Assembly (NCBI GenBank): GCA_002730875.1 | Contig: PCBI01000019.1 | Coordinates: 310,001 to 374,000 of the forward strand | DNA length: 64,000 bases | Origin: Spirochaetaceae bacterium | Lineage (GTDB): Bacteria; Spirochaetota; Leptospiria; Leptospirales; Leptonemataceae | Direction: 5' to 3' | Part shown: in pieces, positions 27,238 through 36,621 of the stretch | Layout: each line of letters begins with the position of its first letter | Numbering within the stretch: the stretch's first letter is position 1 | Program-made: the position numbers and the translations under genes | The notes under the pieces: generated by a model | The model's database searches: none | Seen by the model: only the letters and a program-made list of their open reading frames with translations | Told to the model about the DNA's origin: nothing

Positions 27238-27719
27238 AAACGGCCGTTTATCCTGGTTCATTCGATCCGATGACTTTTGGTCATCTGGATATTGTAGATC
27301 GCGCTCGTTGCATGTTCGACAAGATCTATGTGGCCATTGCCATCAATTCGGCCAAGAGTACGCTATTCAGTCTGGAAGAGCGCCGTTCGCTGACCCAGGA
27401 AGTGCTCAAAGACAGAAAAGATGTAGAGGTCGTGACATTCGAAGGACTACTTACCGATTTTGCCCGGGAGGTGAATGCCACGGCCATCGTACGGGGCATT
27501 CGAGCGGTCACCGACTTCGACTATGAATACGCAATCTATCAGGTGAACCGTCAGCTCAATCCGAATGTAGATACTGTGTTCTTGCTGGCTTCGCAGAAAT
27601 ACTCTTTTATCTCCAGTACTATCATCAAAGAAGTGGCTCGCTACGGAAAGAGTCTATCCGAATACGCTCCGCCAGAAGTGAGCCAGGCGTTGCTCAAGAA
27701 GTTCGGTCATATGGCCTGA
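27234..27719 (+). CDS. coaD: Phosphopantetheine adenylyltransferase
   Basis: CoaD adenylates 4'-phosphopantetheine in coenzyme A synthesis. The protein is 161 residues, the family norm, with [19 protein letters not shown] (nucleotidyltransferase HIGH-like motif), a [13 protein letters not shown] block and the C-terminal [17 protein letters not shown]. The start is TTG 27234, overlapping the upstream transporter stop by 4 bp; no ATG fits the family N-terminus [11 protein letters not shown]. Confidence 0.95.
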   Translation: MKTAVYPGSFDPMTFGHLDIVDRARCMFDKIYVAIAINSAKSTLFSLEERRSLTQEVLKDRKDVEVVTFEGLLTDFAREVNATAIVRGIRAVTDFDYEYAIYQVNRQLNPNVDTVFLLASQKYSFISSTIIKEVARYGKSLSEYAPPEVSQALLKKFGHMA

Positions 27720-27772
27720 AATGCCGGAGAGCCGTTTGTAGAGCTCGTAAATTCGTAAACTCAAGGGCTCTA

Positions 27773-28447
27773 TCAACGATTTACGTTTGCGCTCCTGTTG
27801 AATGTGGGGCAATGCTTTTCCATGTGCACCGGCTCAAAGTGAGGCGTCCGGAAGAAAGGAAGAAAGCCAATCAACAGTTTGCCGCGCCACGGTACCCGGG
27901 CAGGGGATATATCCTTGCCGGTAGTATCGAGAATGGCTCGCCAGGCCAGCTCAGTGCAGAAAAGCTCATCCGGGGACTCCAGGGTCATGTCGTAATCAAA
28001 TCCCCGCTTCTGTTTGAAATAAGTTAGCGCGGTTTCGGCAATGGCATTCCGGGTATCCCGATTGCCGTTGTACCGGGTAACGCAAAAATGATCTGGCATC
28101 GAGTTGTCCAGAAAACTCTTCAGGCTCTCTTTTCTTACGTAATTTGCGAAATGATCGCCTATAATGTGAACAACGTAGAGACGATCCCTTTCGCGAACAA
28201 GTATGCCAACATGGCTCAGTTCCACGCCTTCTGGAGAGAGGGCTACGATGCGATCGCTCATGAAGCTGTTGCCATTGCGAAAAACCAGGTCTCCATGTTG
28301 CAGGGATTCCGGGTCGAACTTCACATCTCGCAGGCTGGATATGTGAGCATCGTCCGCTCTTTCGTCGTCGCCAAAGGCAAGCTGGGACAACACAACGGCG
28401 CCCAGCAGAACCAGACCGCCGATGAATGCTCTAGAAAAACGTTTCAT
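27773..28447 (-). CDS. YiiX-like permuted NlpC/P60 hydrolase, exported
   Basis: The protein has 224 residues with a signal peptide (MKRFSRAFIGGLVLLGAVVLS). The core shows the YiiX arrangement: HGDLVFR, LSHVGILV with the likely catalytic His79, and FDYDMTLESPDELFCTELAW with the likely nucleophile Cys164. Circularly permuted NlpC/P60 enzymes act on peptide or acyl bonds, in some cases lipids. Location is periplasmic by signal peptide. It is convergent with coaD and has no same-strand partner nearby. Confidence 0.75.
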   Translation of the reverse strand: MKRFSRAFIGGLVLLGAVVLSQLAFGDDERADDAHISSLRDVKFDPESLQHGDLVFRNGNSFMSDRIVALSPEGVELSHVGILVRERDRLYVVHIIGDHFANYVRKESLKSFLDNSMPDHFCVTRYNGNRDTRNAIAETALTYFKQKRGFDYDMTLESPDELFCTELAWRAILDTTGKDISPARVPWRGKLLIGFLPFFRTPHFEPVHMEKHCPTFNRSANVNR

Positions 28448-28618
28448 ACTGATCTATAAACGGAATTGAATCCTGAACGAAAATCTGGCACGCACGGTCC
28501 GGTTCGGGTTAGCCGGATCGAGACCGCCATGCTTCGGGTTCTTATGGCCGCAGAAGCACTGTAGCTTGCGCCGAGTCTGCCCCGGCGCCTACCACACTAT
28601 CTTGCCAGAGAAACGGAA

Positions 28619-29398
28619 TCAAGAATCCGAGTCTTCCATGGACTCTTCGTTTTCTGAATCTTCTTTCTCGTCTTCGCCGAGTTTCTTGAAATCCACCTTC
28701 CAGATACCGTTGTCCCGAACCAGGCTCATGCTCTTCTCTTTGCCTTCCGGAGCGCACTCGGCACGATCTCCATTGATTTCGCATTGCATGGATTTCAGCT
28801 CTTTGCGAGCCTCTTCCATTTTGGCTTTCTGCTCTTCGCTTTGATCGTTCTGTGCAGCAGACATCATGCCTACGATCAAGGGTAGCATGATATGCGTTCG
28901 GTCGGTGCTGTATTCCCGGGCCTGCTCCAGGTTACCTTCAAGCAGCGCCAGAGTGAATTGAATCGTTACATATTCCGGAGTCTGGTCCGCTCGAAACAGA
29001 CCCTGCATTTCTTCGGAAAACTTTGCCGCGAAATTAGACTGGGAAAGATCCACTTTCCAGGCGAAGCCGTCGCGCTTCAGAACCAGTTCGGATTCGTTGT
29101 TGAGCTTGCACAGGCTTCGGTCGGAGCCCATGTAGCAATCGGCAACGTCCAGCTCCGACAGCCATTTCCGCGCGGCGTCAGCTGCGGGGGTGTCCGTCTC
29201 TTTAACTTTGGAAAGGGTATCTTTCATTTCTTTTTTCTCTTTGGATGCGCTGTCGGTGACGCTTGCGTCCAGCGCTGCCACGTCCTGATCCTTCAGGGAA
29301 TCGAGAAAGCCGCGGGCATCCGGAGCGGGGTTCATTCCAATGGTCAGTGTCTGGCATCCAGCCAGAAAAAATGCGAGAAATAGGGGGAGTTGTTTCAT
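28619..29398 (-). CDS. Lipoprotein with a duplicated DUF4878-like domain
   Basis: The protein has 259 residues and starts MKQLPLFLAFFLAGC, a lipoprotein signal. Two related halves are visible, each ending in a short KVDLSQSN or KVDFKKLG segment after a hydrophobic-strand pattern. The second half is clearly related to the separate small lipoprotein at 29573. The C-terminus is acidic and Ser-rich. The family resembles DUF4878-type lipoproteins, which have an NTF2-like fold. The role is unknown. It probably arose by duplication of the neighbouring gene. Confidence 0.65.
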   Translation of the reverse strand: MKQLPLFLAFFLAGCQTLTIGMNPAPDARGFLDSLKDQDVAALDASVTDSASKEKKEMKDTLSKVKETDTPAADAARKWLSELDVADCYMGSDRSLCKLNNESELVLKRDGFAWKVDLSQSNFAAKFSEEMQGLFRADQTPEYVTIQFTLALLEGNLEQAREYSTDRTHIMLPLIVGMMSAAQNDQSEEQKAKMEEARKELKSMQCEINGDRAECAPEGKEKSMSLVRDNGIWKVDFKKLGEDEKEDSENEESMEDSDS

Positions 29399-29524
29399 TT
29401 AAGCGTTCCTGATTATTCTTTGGACGGCTCGCGATTGTTCGGAGGCCGTCTTTATCTGCTTTATATACGACATTTTTTCAGATTCGAGCAAGGGTGGGCC
29501 GCAGAATCTGGATGACAATAAAAA

Positions 29525-29550
29525 AAGCCTGCTACCGGAGTAGCAGGCTT
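29525..29550 (-). terminator. Rho-independent terminator after the small lipoprotein gene
   Basis: The minus strand reads AAGCCTGCTAC, a four-base loop, then GTAGCAGGCTT, followed by a run of T (A on the plus strand at 29518-29526). The stem is 11 bp and perfect. It lies 23 bp after the stop of the gene at 29573, separating it from the related gene downstream. Confidence 0.9.
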
Positions 29551-29572
29551 CTTGCTTCAATCGAGTGCGGGA

Positions 29573-29944
29573 TTAGCTTTGACCTTTCTTGTTAAAGTCT
29601 ACTTTCCAATCTCCATCAACTTTCTTCAGCTCAAGAGTTTTGCTTTTGCCTTTGGGGCCGCACTTGGCTTTGTCACCTTCCACTTCGCATTCCATAGTGT
29701 CCAGTTCGGCCAGGGCTTCTTTTCTCTCTTCATCGCTCATTTCGCCCATTTTGCTGGACATCATTCCGATGATCAAAGGCATCAGCTTGCTTGCGTTTTC
29801 GGTGCTAATATCTTGCGCGGCTTCAACGTCGCCATCCAGCATAGCTTTGCCGAATTTCTTGGCTACGTCTTCGGGGCTTCCGCCACCGCAGCTGGCGAGT
29901 ACAGAGACGCTCAAAATAGCAATCGCAACAGCGAATTTTTTCAT
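29573..29944 (-). CDS. Small DUF4878-like lipoprotein
   Basis: From ATG 29944 (MKKFAVAIAILSVSVLASC) the protein is 123 residues with a clear lipobox. The mature part (PEDVAKKFGKAMLDGDVEAAQD and onwards, ending VDGDWKVDFNKKG) matches the second half of the lipoprotein at 28619. A strong terminator follows, so the two paralogues are transcribed separately, or the downstream one only by readthrough or its own promoter. Confidence 0.75.
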   Translation of the reverse strand: MKKFAVAIAILSVSVLASCGGGSPEDVAKKFGKAMLDGDVEAAQDISTENASKLMPLIIGMMSSKMGEMSDEERKEALAELDTMECEVEGDKAKCGPKGKSKTLELKKVDGDWKVDFNKKGQS

Positions 29945-30025
29945 GGGATACCTCATAGGTTTTTTTTGGCCCGTGATCGGGTGGATGCGATTGGAACCGG
30001 ATATTCTTATCTGTAAAGAGAAAAA

Positions 30026-30883
30026 ATGGATTGTCATGCGCTCCGCGCTGCATTAAAGATTGGGGCTGTGTCTCTGGATAACTCTAGAAATGTTTCCATT
30101 CCTGAATTCTGGGAAATCAAGTACCAGACCGCGGGTCCGGTGGCGCGCTTTCTGGCGCTCATCATAGACAGCATTATCCTTTACGTGCTTCTGTTTCTGC
30201 TCTTTGTTTTGATCGTTTTCAGTATTCTGGGCTTTTCGGACGCTTCCGAGGTGGATAAAGCTTCCCTGTTTGTGCAGTTCATGCTCTTTTTTGTCATCTT
30301 CTGGGGCTATTTCATGGCCTGGGAGTATTTCGCCCGAGGTCGTACCCCCGGGAAAATGATAATGGGCCTTCGCGTAATATCCGTTCGGGGTACCGGCCTG
30401 AATGCCAGCCACTCGCTCATTCGTAACATGGTGCGAATCGGGGATATGTTTCCATTCCTGTTTCAATGGGGCTTTTTCTTTATCCCCTCATACTGTGTGG
30501 CCGGTCTGTTTCTCTTTTTGACCGGTCGCTCCTTCAGACGTCTGGGCGATATGGCAGCCGGTACTCTGGTCATACGTGAGCAACGCCATCGCCGGGGCAC
30601 CCGTAGAATGCTGGAAGCCGCCCGCACCGATGCATCCGGAATTCGACCCCTGGCGTCCCTTTCCCCGAATCTAATGCGTGCCATCCACGAATACGCGGTT
30701 CGAAGAAGCTCCATGAACCCCATTATCCGCAAAGACCTGGCGGATCGGTTCGCGCCTAGAATAGCCGAATACTTTCAGATCAAACGGGAATTCCAGAGCA
30801 ATGAGGACATGATGCTGGCTTTTTATACCTACCTCTTCGAATCCAATAATCCACTGAGCGTGGATCGATCGATTTCATTTTGA
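30026..30883 (+). CDS. RDD-family membrane protein
   Basis: The protein has 285 residues. The RDD domain covers about residues 35-185 with three membrane helices; the first follows AGPVARFLALIIDSIIL (the name-giving Arg-Asp pattern) and a later one begins ARGRTPGKMIMGLRV, the other RDD signature. The C-terminal 100 residues are soluble and helical. RDD proteins are little characterised; some transport or sense Na+ or osmolytes. The start may be ATG 30026 or GTG 30068 (MSLDNSRN), the latter giving a more usual N-terminus. Confidence 0.75.
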   Translation: MDCHALRAALKIGAVSLDNSRNVSIPEFWEIKYQTAGPVARFLALIIDSIILYVLLFLLFVLIVFSILGFSDASEVDKASLFVQFMLFFVIFWGYFMAWEYFARGRTPGKMIMGLRVISVRGTGLNASHSLIRNMVRIGDMFPFLFQWGFFFIPSYCVAGLFLFLTGRSFRRLGDMAAGTLVIREQRHRRGTRRMLEAARTDASGIRPLASLSPNLMRAIHEYAVRRSSMNPIIRKDLADRFAPRIAEYFQIKREFQSNEDMMLAFYTYLFESNNPLSVDRSISF

Positions 30884-30935
30884 GTGGGCTCTGGCGATCA
30901 CCGGTTGAATATAATGGAGGAGGGAATCTCTGATC

Positions 30936-32534
30936 TCAAGGGATCGCGGGTCCAGAGGGCTGCCTCTGCGTCAATCCCACTGTTGATTCTTCCTCTAGAG
31001 TAGATGCCAGAATCTGCGACAGCTGATGAAGATCCATTGGCTTAAATACAACTGCAGCAAAGAGATCCTTTTCTCCCGTCTCTTGCGCCAGGGTAGTCGT
31101 ACTATCGGCCGTTAACAGAATTCTTGGGATTTGAGACACAGGGCTATCATGTCTGCCGAGCGCAATTGCCGTTTCCATTCCGCCTAGCAAGGTCATGTGC
31201 GCATCCAGGATGAAGGCATCCGGGCCAGAGGCTTCCTCTTCTTGAATAGCGGAAAGTAGAGCGGATCCGTCATTAAAGGATCTATATTGGTAATCCAGAG
31301 AATCCAGCATTTGTTCCAGAACAAGTATGTTGGCACGATTGTCGTCGGCAATCCATATCGTTTTCACGGACTGCGCTCTTTTTATTGAGCTATCAGCTCT
31401 TGAAAGGGTTCTGGCTTCCGGGATTCGTAGTTCAAGCGGAAACGAAAAGGTAGATCCCTCACCGGGCCTGCTTTGCAGGGTAATCTGGCTACCCATCCGT
31501 TTGCAGATCTGGGCCGCGATGGACAGTCCCAGCCCCATGCTGCCCTCGCCGGAATGCTTCGGGCTCTCTATTCGAAAGAATGGGTCAAAAATTTTCGCCT
31601 GTTCCGATTCCAGAATTCCCGGGCCCGAGTCTTGCACCTCAAATCTCACAGAAGCGATTCGTGTTTCAGAATCCTTACGAATTAAGTCCACGGAAAGACG
31701 AACATAACCGGCCGTCGTATACTTGATGGCGTTGCCCAGCAGGTTTGAAAGCACCTGGGAAAGTCGCATGGGATCCAGAATGAGTATTTCCGGTACTGAT
31801 TGTTGGATTTGAAGGTCCATATGTAGTCCCCGGTTCTTCGCATCGGCCTCATGCATCTTTATAATTTGTGCGAGCAAATCATGTAGGGATTCCGGCCGTT
31901 CATTTAGAACCAGCGAATCAGTCTCCGCTCTGGTGAGGTCCAGGATGTTCGTGACCAGAGACTCCAGGTGTCGGCTGGCTCTTTCGATATGATTGACTCC
32001 TTCAGCGGTATAGCCCGTCAGGCCTCCGTTATGCATTAATAATTGCGCATGGCCCTTGATAGAATTCAGTGGAGTTCGAATTTCATGTGCAGCGGTGGCC
32101 AGAAATCTGGTTTGTTGATCCAGCGCATAGGCCAGGGCTTCCAGAGAGTTTTGCAGTTGTTGCTCGGACACCCGAGCGCGACGAAAGCTGTCAGCGGCAA
32201 TACCCATGAGAAAACAGAAGGCGGCCCCGAGAATTGGTCCAAAGGCTCCCTGCATCCAGGTCAGGTCGTATAGTCGATGTAATAGCAAGTGGTAAATCAG
32301 AAAGAGCGGATAGCCCAGGAGCACCGATCGCCAACCTCCAAAGAGCGCCAGACCAAGAACGCCCAGCACCCCGAGGAAGCGCGCCACCGGACCCAGTAAG
32401 TCGTCCAGATAGGGCAACGAAAGTCCGTAAATCGCTTCCCAGAGGATAAAGCCCAGGAAAACCGCATAATGCTTCTTAAAGTAGAGCTGCGCTCGCCGAA
32501 TGAGAAGACGAGGTGGCGATAGGACACCAAGCAT
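30936..32534 (-). CDS. Membrane hybrid histidine kinase with receiver domain
   Basis: The protein has 532 residues. Hydrophobic helices in the first 115 residues act as membrane anchor or sensor. HisKA follows with the phosphoacceptor His150 in TAAHEIRTPL, then HATPase_c with N-box (LLGNAIKY), DSGPGI and GLGLSIA. A C-terminal receiver domain (about 390-512) has Asp397/Asp398, phosphoacceptor Asp444 in FILDAHM and Lys498. All key residues are present. Output requires a separate phosphotransfer or regulator not nearby. The sensed signal is unknown. Confidence 0.85.
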   Translation of the reverse strand: MLGVLSPPRLLIRRAQLYFKKHYAVFLGFILWEAIYGLSLPYLDDLLGPVARFLGVLGVLGLALFGGWRSVLLGYPLFLIYHLLLHRLYDLTWMQGAFGPILGAAFCFLMGIAADSFRRARVSEQQLQNSLEALAYALDQQTRFLATAAHEIRTPLNSIKGHAQLLMHNGGLTGYTAEGVNHIERASRHLESLVTNILDLTRAETDSLVLNERPESLHDLLAQIIKMHEADAKNRGLHMDLQIQQSVPEILILDPMRLSQVLSNLLGNAIKYTTAGYVRLSVDLIRKDSETRIASVRFEVQDSGPGILESEQAKIFDPFFRIESPKHSGEGSMGLGLSIAAQICKRMGSQITLQSRPGEGSTFSFPLELRIPEARTLSRADSSIKRAQSVKTIWIADDNRANILVLEQMLDSLDYQYRSFNDGSALLSAIQEEEASGPDAFILDAHMTLLGGMETAIALGRHDSPVSQIPRILLTADSTTTLAQETGEKDLFAAVVFKPMDLHQLSQILASTLEEESTVGLTQRQPSGPAIP

Positions 32535-32769
32535 CAGCCACCATAAAAATTGCGATTCAGAAATTCATCCAGGAAATTGCCGAATCAGTTTTTTTAAGCC
32601 CATGCGGTAACGGAGAGATTGCGATTCTACAAAACGTCCAAAGTTGTAAGGGGGCCCTGGTGCGCGCAAATGCAAGCAATCGAAAGTTAAGCTTCTGCCT
32701 GAATTCTCATCCGGGGACCGTACCCGAAATATCATCAGCTATCGCACGGTAGCTTCGCAGGCCGACGAG

Positions 32770-32955
32770 TCAACTATCGGAAAGAAGCTTGCCGCCTTTG
32801 GCCCAGTTGTCCCGGCTAACTTCTTCGATCACAATGTAAGTAGCCGCCGGGGGCTTACCTGCTACCTCTTCCAGAGTCTTTGTGAATTGGGCCGCGATCT
32901 CCTGCTTTTGTTCCTTCGTAAGGTTTCCGGCTACTCGAAGTTGAATATAAGGCAT
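32770..32955 (-). CDS. 4-oxalocrotonate tautomerase-family protein
   Basis: From ATG 32955 the protein is 61 residues, the length of 4-OT. It begins MPYIQLRVAG, leaving the catalytic Pro at position 1 after Met removal, and contains the family ending YIVIEEVSRDNWAKGG. Such enzymes use the N-terminal Pro for keto-enol isomerisation; the physiological substrate cannot be inferred. An open frame extends upstream to 33150 but the Pro-1 requirement fixes the start at 32955. Confidence 0.85.
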   Translation of the reverse strand: MPYIQLRVAGNLTKEQKQEIAAQFTKTLEEVAGKPPAATYIVIEEVSRDNWAKGGKLLSDS

Positions 32956-33277
32956 GACGTATTGGCGCAGAAGGCTTTGTCCTGTCTGCCTTTTTCGACT
33001 CTCGGAGGTCGGCCTCGTATTTTCTGTGACGCTGTCGCCAGGTTCCGACATCGGGATGCCTGCCCTCGTTTGAATTCGGATGCCCGGGCCGGATGCGATC
33101 GGTCGGATTGCCTCCGGAATCTTCGAAACCGTGTCCCTTCGGCTGAACAAAGGGATCTCCGGCCCTCCCGGGGCTCATTCGGGTGCTGTTTCTAAAGTTG
33201 CCTTTACAAATGGCGGTGAAATTCCGCTTTTCCTGACAGCCGGACTTAAATTCGTGACTGCAGAGACCTTTTTATCA
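32956..33277. other. Divergent intergenic region between the tautomerase gene and typA
   Basis: About 320 bp contain no gene that I can support. Open frames extend into it from both sides but lie outside the family N-termini. Promoters for both genes must lie here; I see no consensus-quality pair. Confidence 0.4.
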
Positions 33278-35104
33278 ATGGAAATTAGAAACATCGCAAT
33301 TATTGCGCACGTAGATCACGGCAAGACCACTCTCGTAGACGGGATGCTTCAGCTGGACACTCAGATGAGCACAAAAGCCGGCACCGAGCGGATCATGGAC
33401 TCCATGGATCTGGAACGGGAGCGGGGCATTACTATCCGGGCCAAGAATGCCAGCGTTCACTACAAAGACACCAAGATCAACATCATAGACACTCCGGGCC
33501 ACGCGGACTTCGGCGGCGAAGTGGAGCGAGTCCTTGGCATGGCGGACTGCAGTTTGCTGCTGGTGGATGCTGTGGACGGCCCCATGCCGCAAACCCGCTT
33601 CGTGCTGGACAAGAGCCTGAAAATGGGGCATCGCCCCATCCTGGTGATCAACAAGATCGACCGTGAATTTGCGGACCCGGATGCGGTAATCGACAAGGTA
33701 TTTGATCTATTCGACGAACTGGGCGCCAGCGCCGAGCAGATGGATTTTCCCATCGTCTATGCCAGCGCCAAAAACGGCTTTGCCTCGCTGGAGCTGGAAA
33801 AAGCCGGTAAAGAAGACAATGACCTGTCGCCTCTTCTGGACCTGATTTTGAAACATGTGCCTGCAGCTTCCGGAAATCCGGAGGATCCGCTTCAGTTCCA
33901 GATTATGAACCTGGACTACGACGACTACATGGGTCGCATGGGAATTGGCCGTGTTTTTAAAGGAAGAATCTCCAAAGGTCAGTCCGTAAGCTTCATCGGA
34001 AAGGAAGGCACCAGCACCGGCAAGATTACCAAGATGTACGGATTTGCGGGCCTGGCGCGTGTGGAAGTTACCGAAGCCGAAGCCGGCGACATTGTGGCCA
34101 TTACCGGAATCGAAGATGCGGGCATTGGAGACACTATCTGCAAAGAAGGCGTCAACGATCCGCGAACTCCGATCACCGTGGATGATCCTACAGTAAGCAT
34201 GTTCTTTCTGGTAAACGATTCTCCTCTGGCCGGACGCGACGGAAAGTTCGTAACCACCAGGCAGATTTCCGAAAGGCTGTTCAAAGAGATCCAGACCAAC
34301 GTGGCCATGCGGGTCTTCGAGGATCCGGAGCGAAAGGACCGATTCCAGGTTCAGGGCCGGGGCGATTTGCATCTTTCCGTGCTTGTAGAAACCATGCGTC
34401 GGGAAGGATACGAGCTCCAGGTTTCTCGGCCGGAAGTGATCTTCAAAAAGGACGAAAACGGAAACAAACTGGAACCTTACGAAACGGTAATTATTGACCT
34501 GCCCGAAGAATACAGCGGCTCCATCATCCAGGAATTGAATCGAAGAAAAGGGGACATGAAGTCGATGGAGACTTCCTCCCATGGAACGACTCGAATCGAG
34601 TATTCCATCCCTACTCGTGGTTTGATTGGATTTAGAAGCTTCTTGATCTCCGAGTCCAGAGGATCGGCGGCTATGACATCGCGTTATTCGCACTACGACG
34701 CTTTTGCCGGCCCCATTCCCGGTCGTAAGAACGGAGCGCTGGTTTCCACCGAGCAGGGGACGGCCATTCCTTTTGCTTTATTTGGCATTCAGGAAAGAGG
34801 TACACTTTTCATTGAGCCCGGCACCGGCGTTTACATGGGCATGGTCATCGGACAGTGCAGCCGGGAAAACGATCTGGAAGTGAATCCGTGCAAAGAGAAA
34901 AAGCTCACCAACGTTCGGGCCAGCGGGTCGGACGAGGCGGTGCGCCTTACTCCTCCCAGGCTCATGACACTGGAACAATGCCTGGAGTTCATCGACGATG
35001 ACGAACTTCTGGAAGTTACTCCTGCATCGCTGCGGATCCGAAAGAAATATCTGGATGCAAACGAAAGGAAGAAGATGGCCAAGCAGGCTGTGGGGGCGAA
35101 GTAA
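33278..35104 (+). CDS. typA: Translational GTPase TypA/BipA
   Basis: The protein has 608 residues from ATG 33278 ([18 protein letters not shown]), the typical length. GTPase motifs are AHVDHGKT (G1), RGITI (G2), DTPGHADF (G3), NKIDR (G4) and ASAK (G5). Beta-barrel, EF-G-like and BipA C-terminal domains follow, including TRGLIGFRS. TypA binds the ribosome and aids assembly and stress or low-temperature growth. The longer open frame upstream has no family match. Confidence 0.96.
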   Translation: MEIRNIAIIAHVDHGKTTLVDGMLQLDTQMSTKAGTERIMDSMDLERERGITIRAKNASVHYKDTKINIIDTPGHADFGGEVERVLGMADCSLLLVDAVDGPMPQTRFVLDKSLKMGHRPILVINKIDREFADPDAVIDKVFDLFDELGASAEQMDFPIVYASAKNGFASLELEKAGKEDNDLSPLLDLILKHVPAASGNPEDPLQFQIMNLDYDDYMGRMGIGRVFKGRISKGQSVSFIGKEGTSTGKITKMYGFAGLARVEVTEAEAGDIVAITGIEDAGIGDTICKEGVNDPRTPITVDDPTVSMFFLVNDSPLAGRDGKFVTTRQISERLFKEIQTNVAMRVFEDPERKDRFQVQGRGDLHLSVLVETMRREGYELQVSRPEVIFKKDENGNKLEPYETVIIDLPEEYSGSIIQELNRRKGDMKSMETSSHGTTRIEYSIPTRGLIGFRSFLISESRGSAAMTSRYSHYDAFAGPIPGRKNGALVSTEQGTAIPFALFGIQERGTLFIEPGTGVYMGMVIGQCSRENDLEVNPCKEKKLTNVRASGSDEAVRLTPPRLMTLEQCLEFIDDDELLEVTPASLRIRKKYLDANERKKMAKQAVGAK

Positions 35105-35218
35105 TTCGCTACGCTGAGCCACAGGGGACCGGGAAGGCCGGTATTGCCGTTCGGGCCAGGCGTCGAACTCAAAGCAGGTGTAAGTAATCGAGAAGAAACC
35201 GGGAAATGATGTCAGATA

Positions 35219-35662
35219 ATGGCCGAGCAAGAGGAAAGCCAGCAGCTTCAGAAGCCTTCCGAAGTGCTGCGAATGCAGTTTCCATCGCATCCGCGCTTCG
35301 TGGGGCAGATTCGAAAATTCGTGTACGATACCTGCCTGAACTGCGGATTTTCGATGCCGGTGGCCTTCGACTTGAAATTGCTTACCGGCGAAGCGGTCAC
35401 CAACATCATTCGGCATGCTTACGAAAGCCGCACCGACCGCCCCATATTTCTGGAAATGCTATTCTACAAGACGTATCTGGAAATGCGTATTAAGGACGTG
35501 GGAAAGAAATCGCCGGTGGGACGTAGCCTTTCGCGGGATCTCAGCGATTACCGGGAAACCGGGCTCGGAATTTATCTAATTTCGCATCTGGCCGATTACC
35601 ATTTCTTTGATCAGTCCGCAGATGTAGGCACCACACTGGTTATTAAGAAGAGGATACGCTGA
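35219..35662 (+). CDS. RsbW-like serine kinase/anti-sigma ATPase
   Basis: The protein has 147 residues of the HATPase_c_2 (RsbW/SpoIIAB) type. The N-box is EAVTNIIRHAY and the G2 region is GLGIYLISHLADY. The G1 box reads KDVGKKSPV, without the second Gly of the usual DxGxG, so ATP binding may be altered. RsbW proteins act in partner-switching pathways by binding a sigma factor or phosphorylating an antagonist. Neither partner is in the window. The stop overlaps the next gene start by 1 bp (TGATG). Confidence 0.75.
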   Translation: MAEQEESQQLQKPSEVLRMQFPSHPRFVGQIRKFVYDTCLNCGFSMPVAFDLKLLTGEAVTNIIRHAYESRTDRPIFLEMLFYKTYLEMRIKDVGKKSPVGRSLSRDLSDYRETGLGIYLISHLADYHFFDQSADVGTTLVIKKRIR

Positions 35663-36522
35663 TGTTTCTGGAACTGCCAGACCTGAAACCGCGTAATCCA
35701 TACATTTCCCTGGCGCTGGACGAGGCCGTGGCCCTTTACTACGGAAAAGGGAGCGGAAAAAGGAAGACCCGGGCCGTAGTCCGCTTCTGGACGAATCCTT
35801 ATTCGATCATACTGGGTCGCACCTGTCAGGTGGAAAAGAATCTCATTCCGGAATACATCGAACGATTCCAGGTCTCGCAAAAAAAAGAAGTCTGGAGCGC
35901 AAGGCCTCTGCTGTGTCGTCGAAGTTCCGGTGGCGGTACCGTGCTCCACGGCCCCGGTAACCTGAACTACACCATCACTGTCTCGGTAGAAGACTTTCCG
36001 GAGCTGTTTTCGCTTAAACGTTCTTATGAAGTCTTTCTGGGAGTAGTAATTCGAGGTTTAGAAGCCCAGGGCGTAATTGCCCGGCAAATGGGGCTGTCGG
36101 ACCTGGTAATCGACGAAAGCGACGGGATTCCGCGTAAAATTTCCGGAAACGCCCAGTTTCGCAAAGCTGGAATGATTTCGCATCATGGAACTTTGTTGAC
36201 GCGATCGGACCTGATTCCATTTATAAGTAGATATCTGACTCATCCTCCGGAGGAGCCGGATTATCGCCAGGGACGGACCCATGAGTCGTTTCTGGGATCA
36301 TTGCCAGAGCATTTTGATCTATCGTCATTCTATAACTTCCTGGTTTCTGAAATCTCCGGCCTGGTGGGGCAGGAGTCGGCCGGTCTCATCCCCGCCGAAG
36401 AAAGAAAGCAAATATTCGCTCTTGCTCGGAATCTGGTTCGCAGCCGCTACGGCCGGTCGGATTGGATCATGCACGGAAAGCTGGATGGAACCATTCAGGG
36501 AAGCAGGCGAGCATCTGGCTGA
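35662..36522 (+). CDS. Lipoate-protein ligase A-like protein
   Basis: The protein has 286 residues of the biotin/lipoate ligase fold: RRSSGGGTVLHGPGNLNYT (lipoate-AMP loop, residues 86-103), and catalytic Lys159 in RKISGNAQ. LplA attaches free lipoate; related octanoyltransferases share the fold, so LplA versus LipM activity is undecided. It could supply lipA (24716) with octanoylated protein. Translationally coupled to the RsbW-like gene. Confidence 0.75.
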   Translation: MFLELPDLKPRNPYISLALDEAVALYYGKGSGKRKTRAVVRFWTNPYSIILGRTCQVEKNLIPEYIERFQVSQKKEVWSARPLLCRRSSGGGTVLHGPGNLNYTITVSVEDFPELFSLKRSYEVFLGVVIRGLEAQGVIARQMGLSDLVIDESDGIPRKISGNAQFRKAGMISHHGTLLTRSDLIPFISRYLTHPPEEPDYRQGRTHESFLGSLPEHFDLSSFYNFLVSEISGLVGQESAGLIPAEERKQIFALARNLVRSRYGRSDWIMHGKLDGTIQGSRRASG

Positions 36523-36621
36523 AATCAAGCGTCAGAGTCGTGGCCCATGTGGAATTCCGGGTTCGAAGGCCACGGACGCAAAGAAGCTGAAAAGGCTTCC
36601 ATTAAACCCAAGGAGTAGCAA

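Noticed and set aside
33080..33277. N-terminal extension of TypA by 66 residues
   Set aside because: The extension has no family similarity and the conserved N-terminus starts exactly at ATG 33278.
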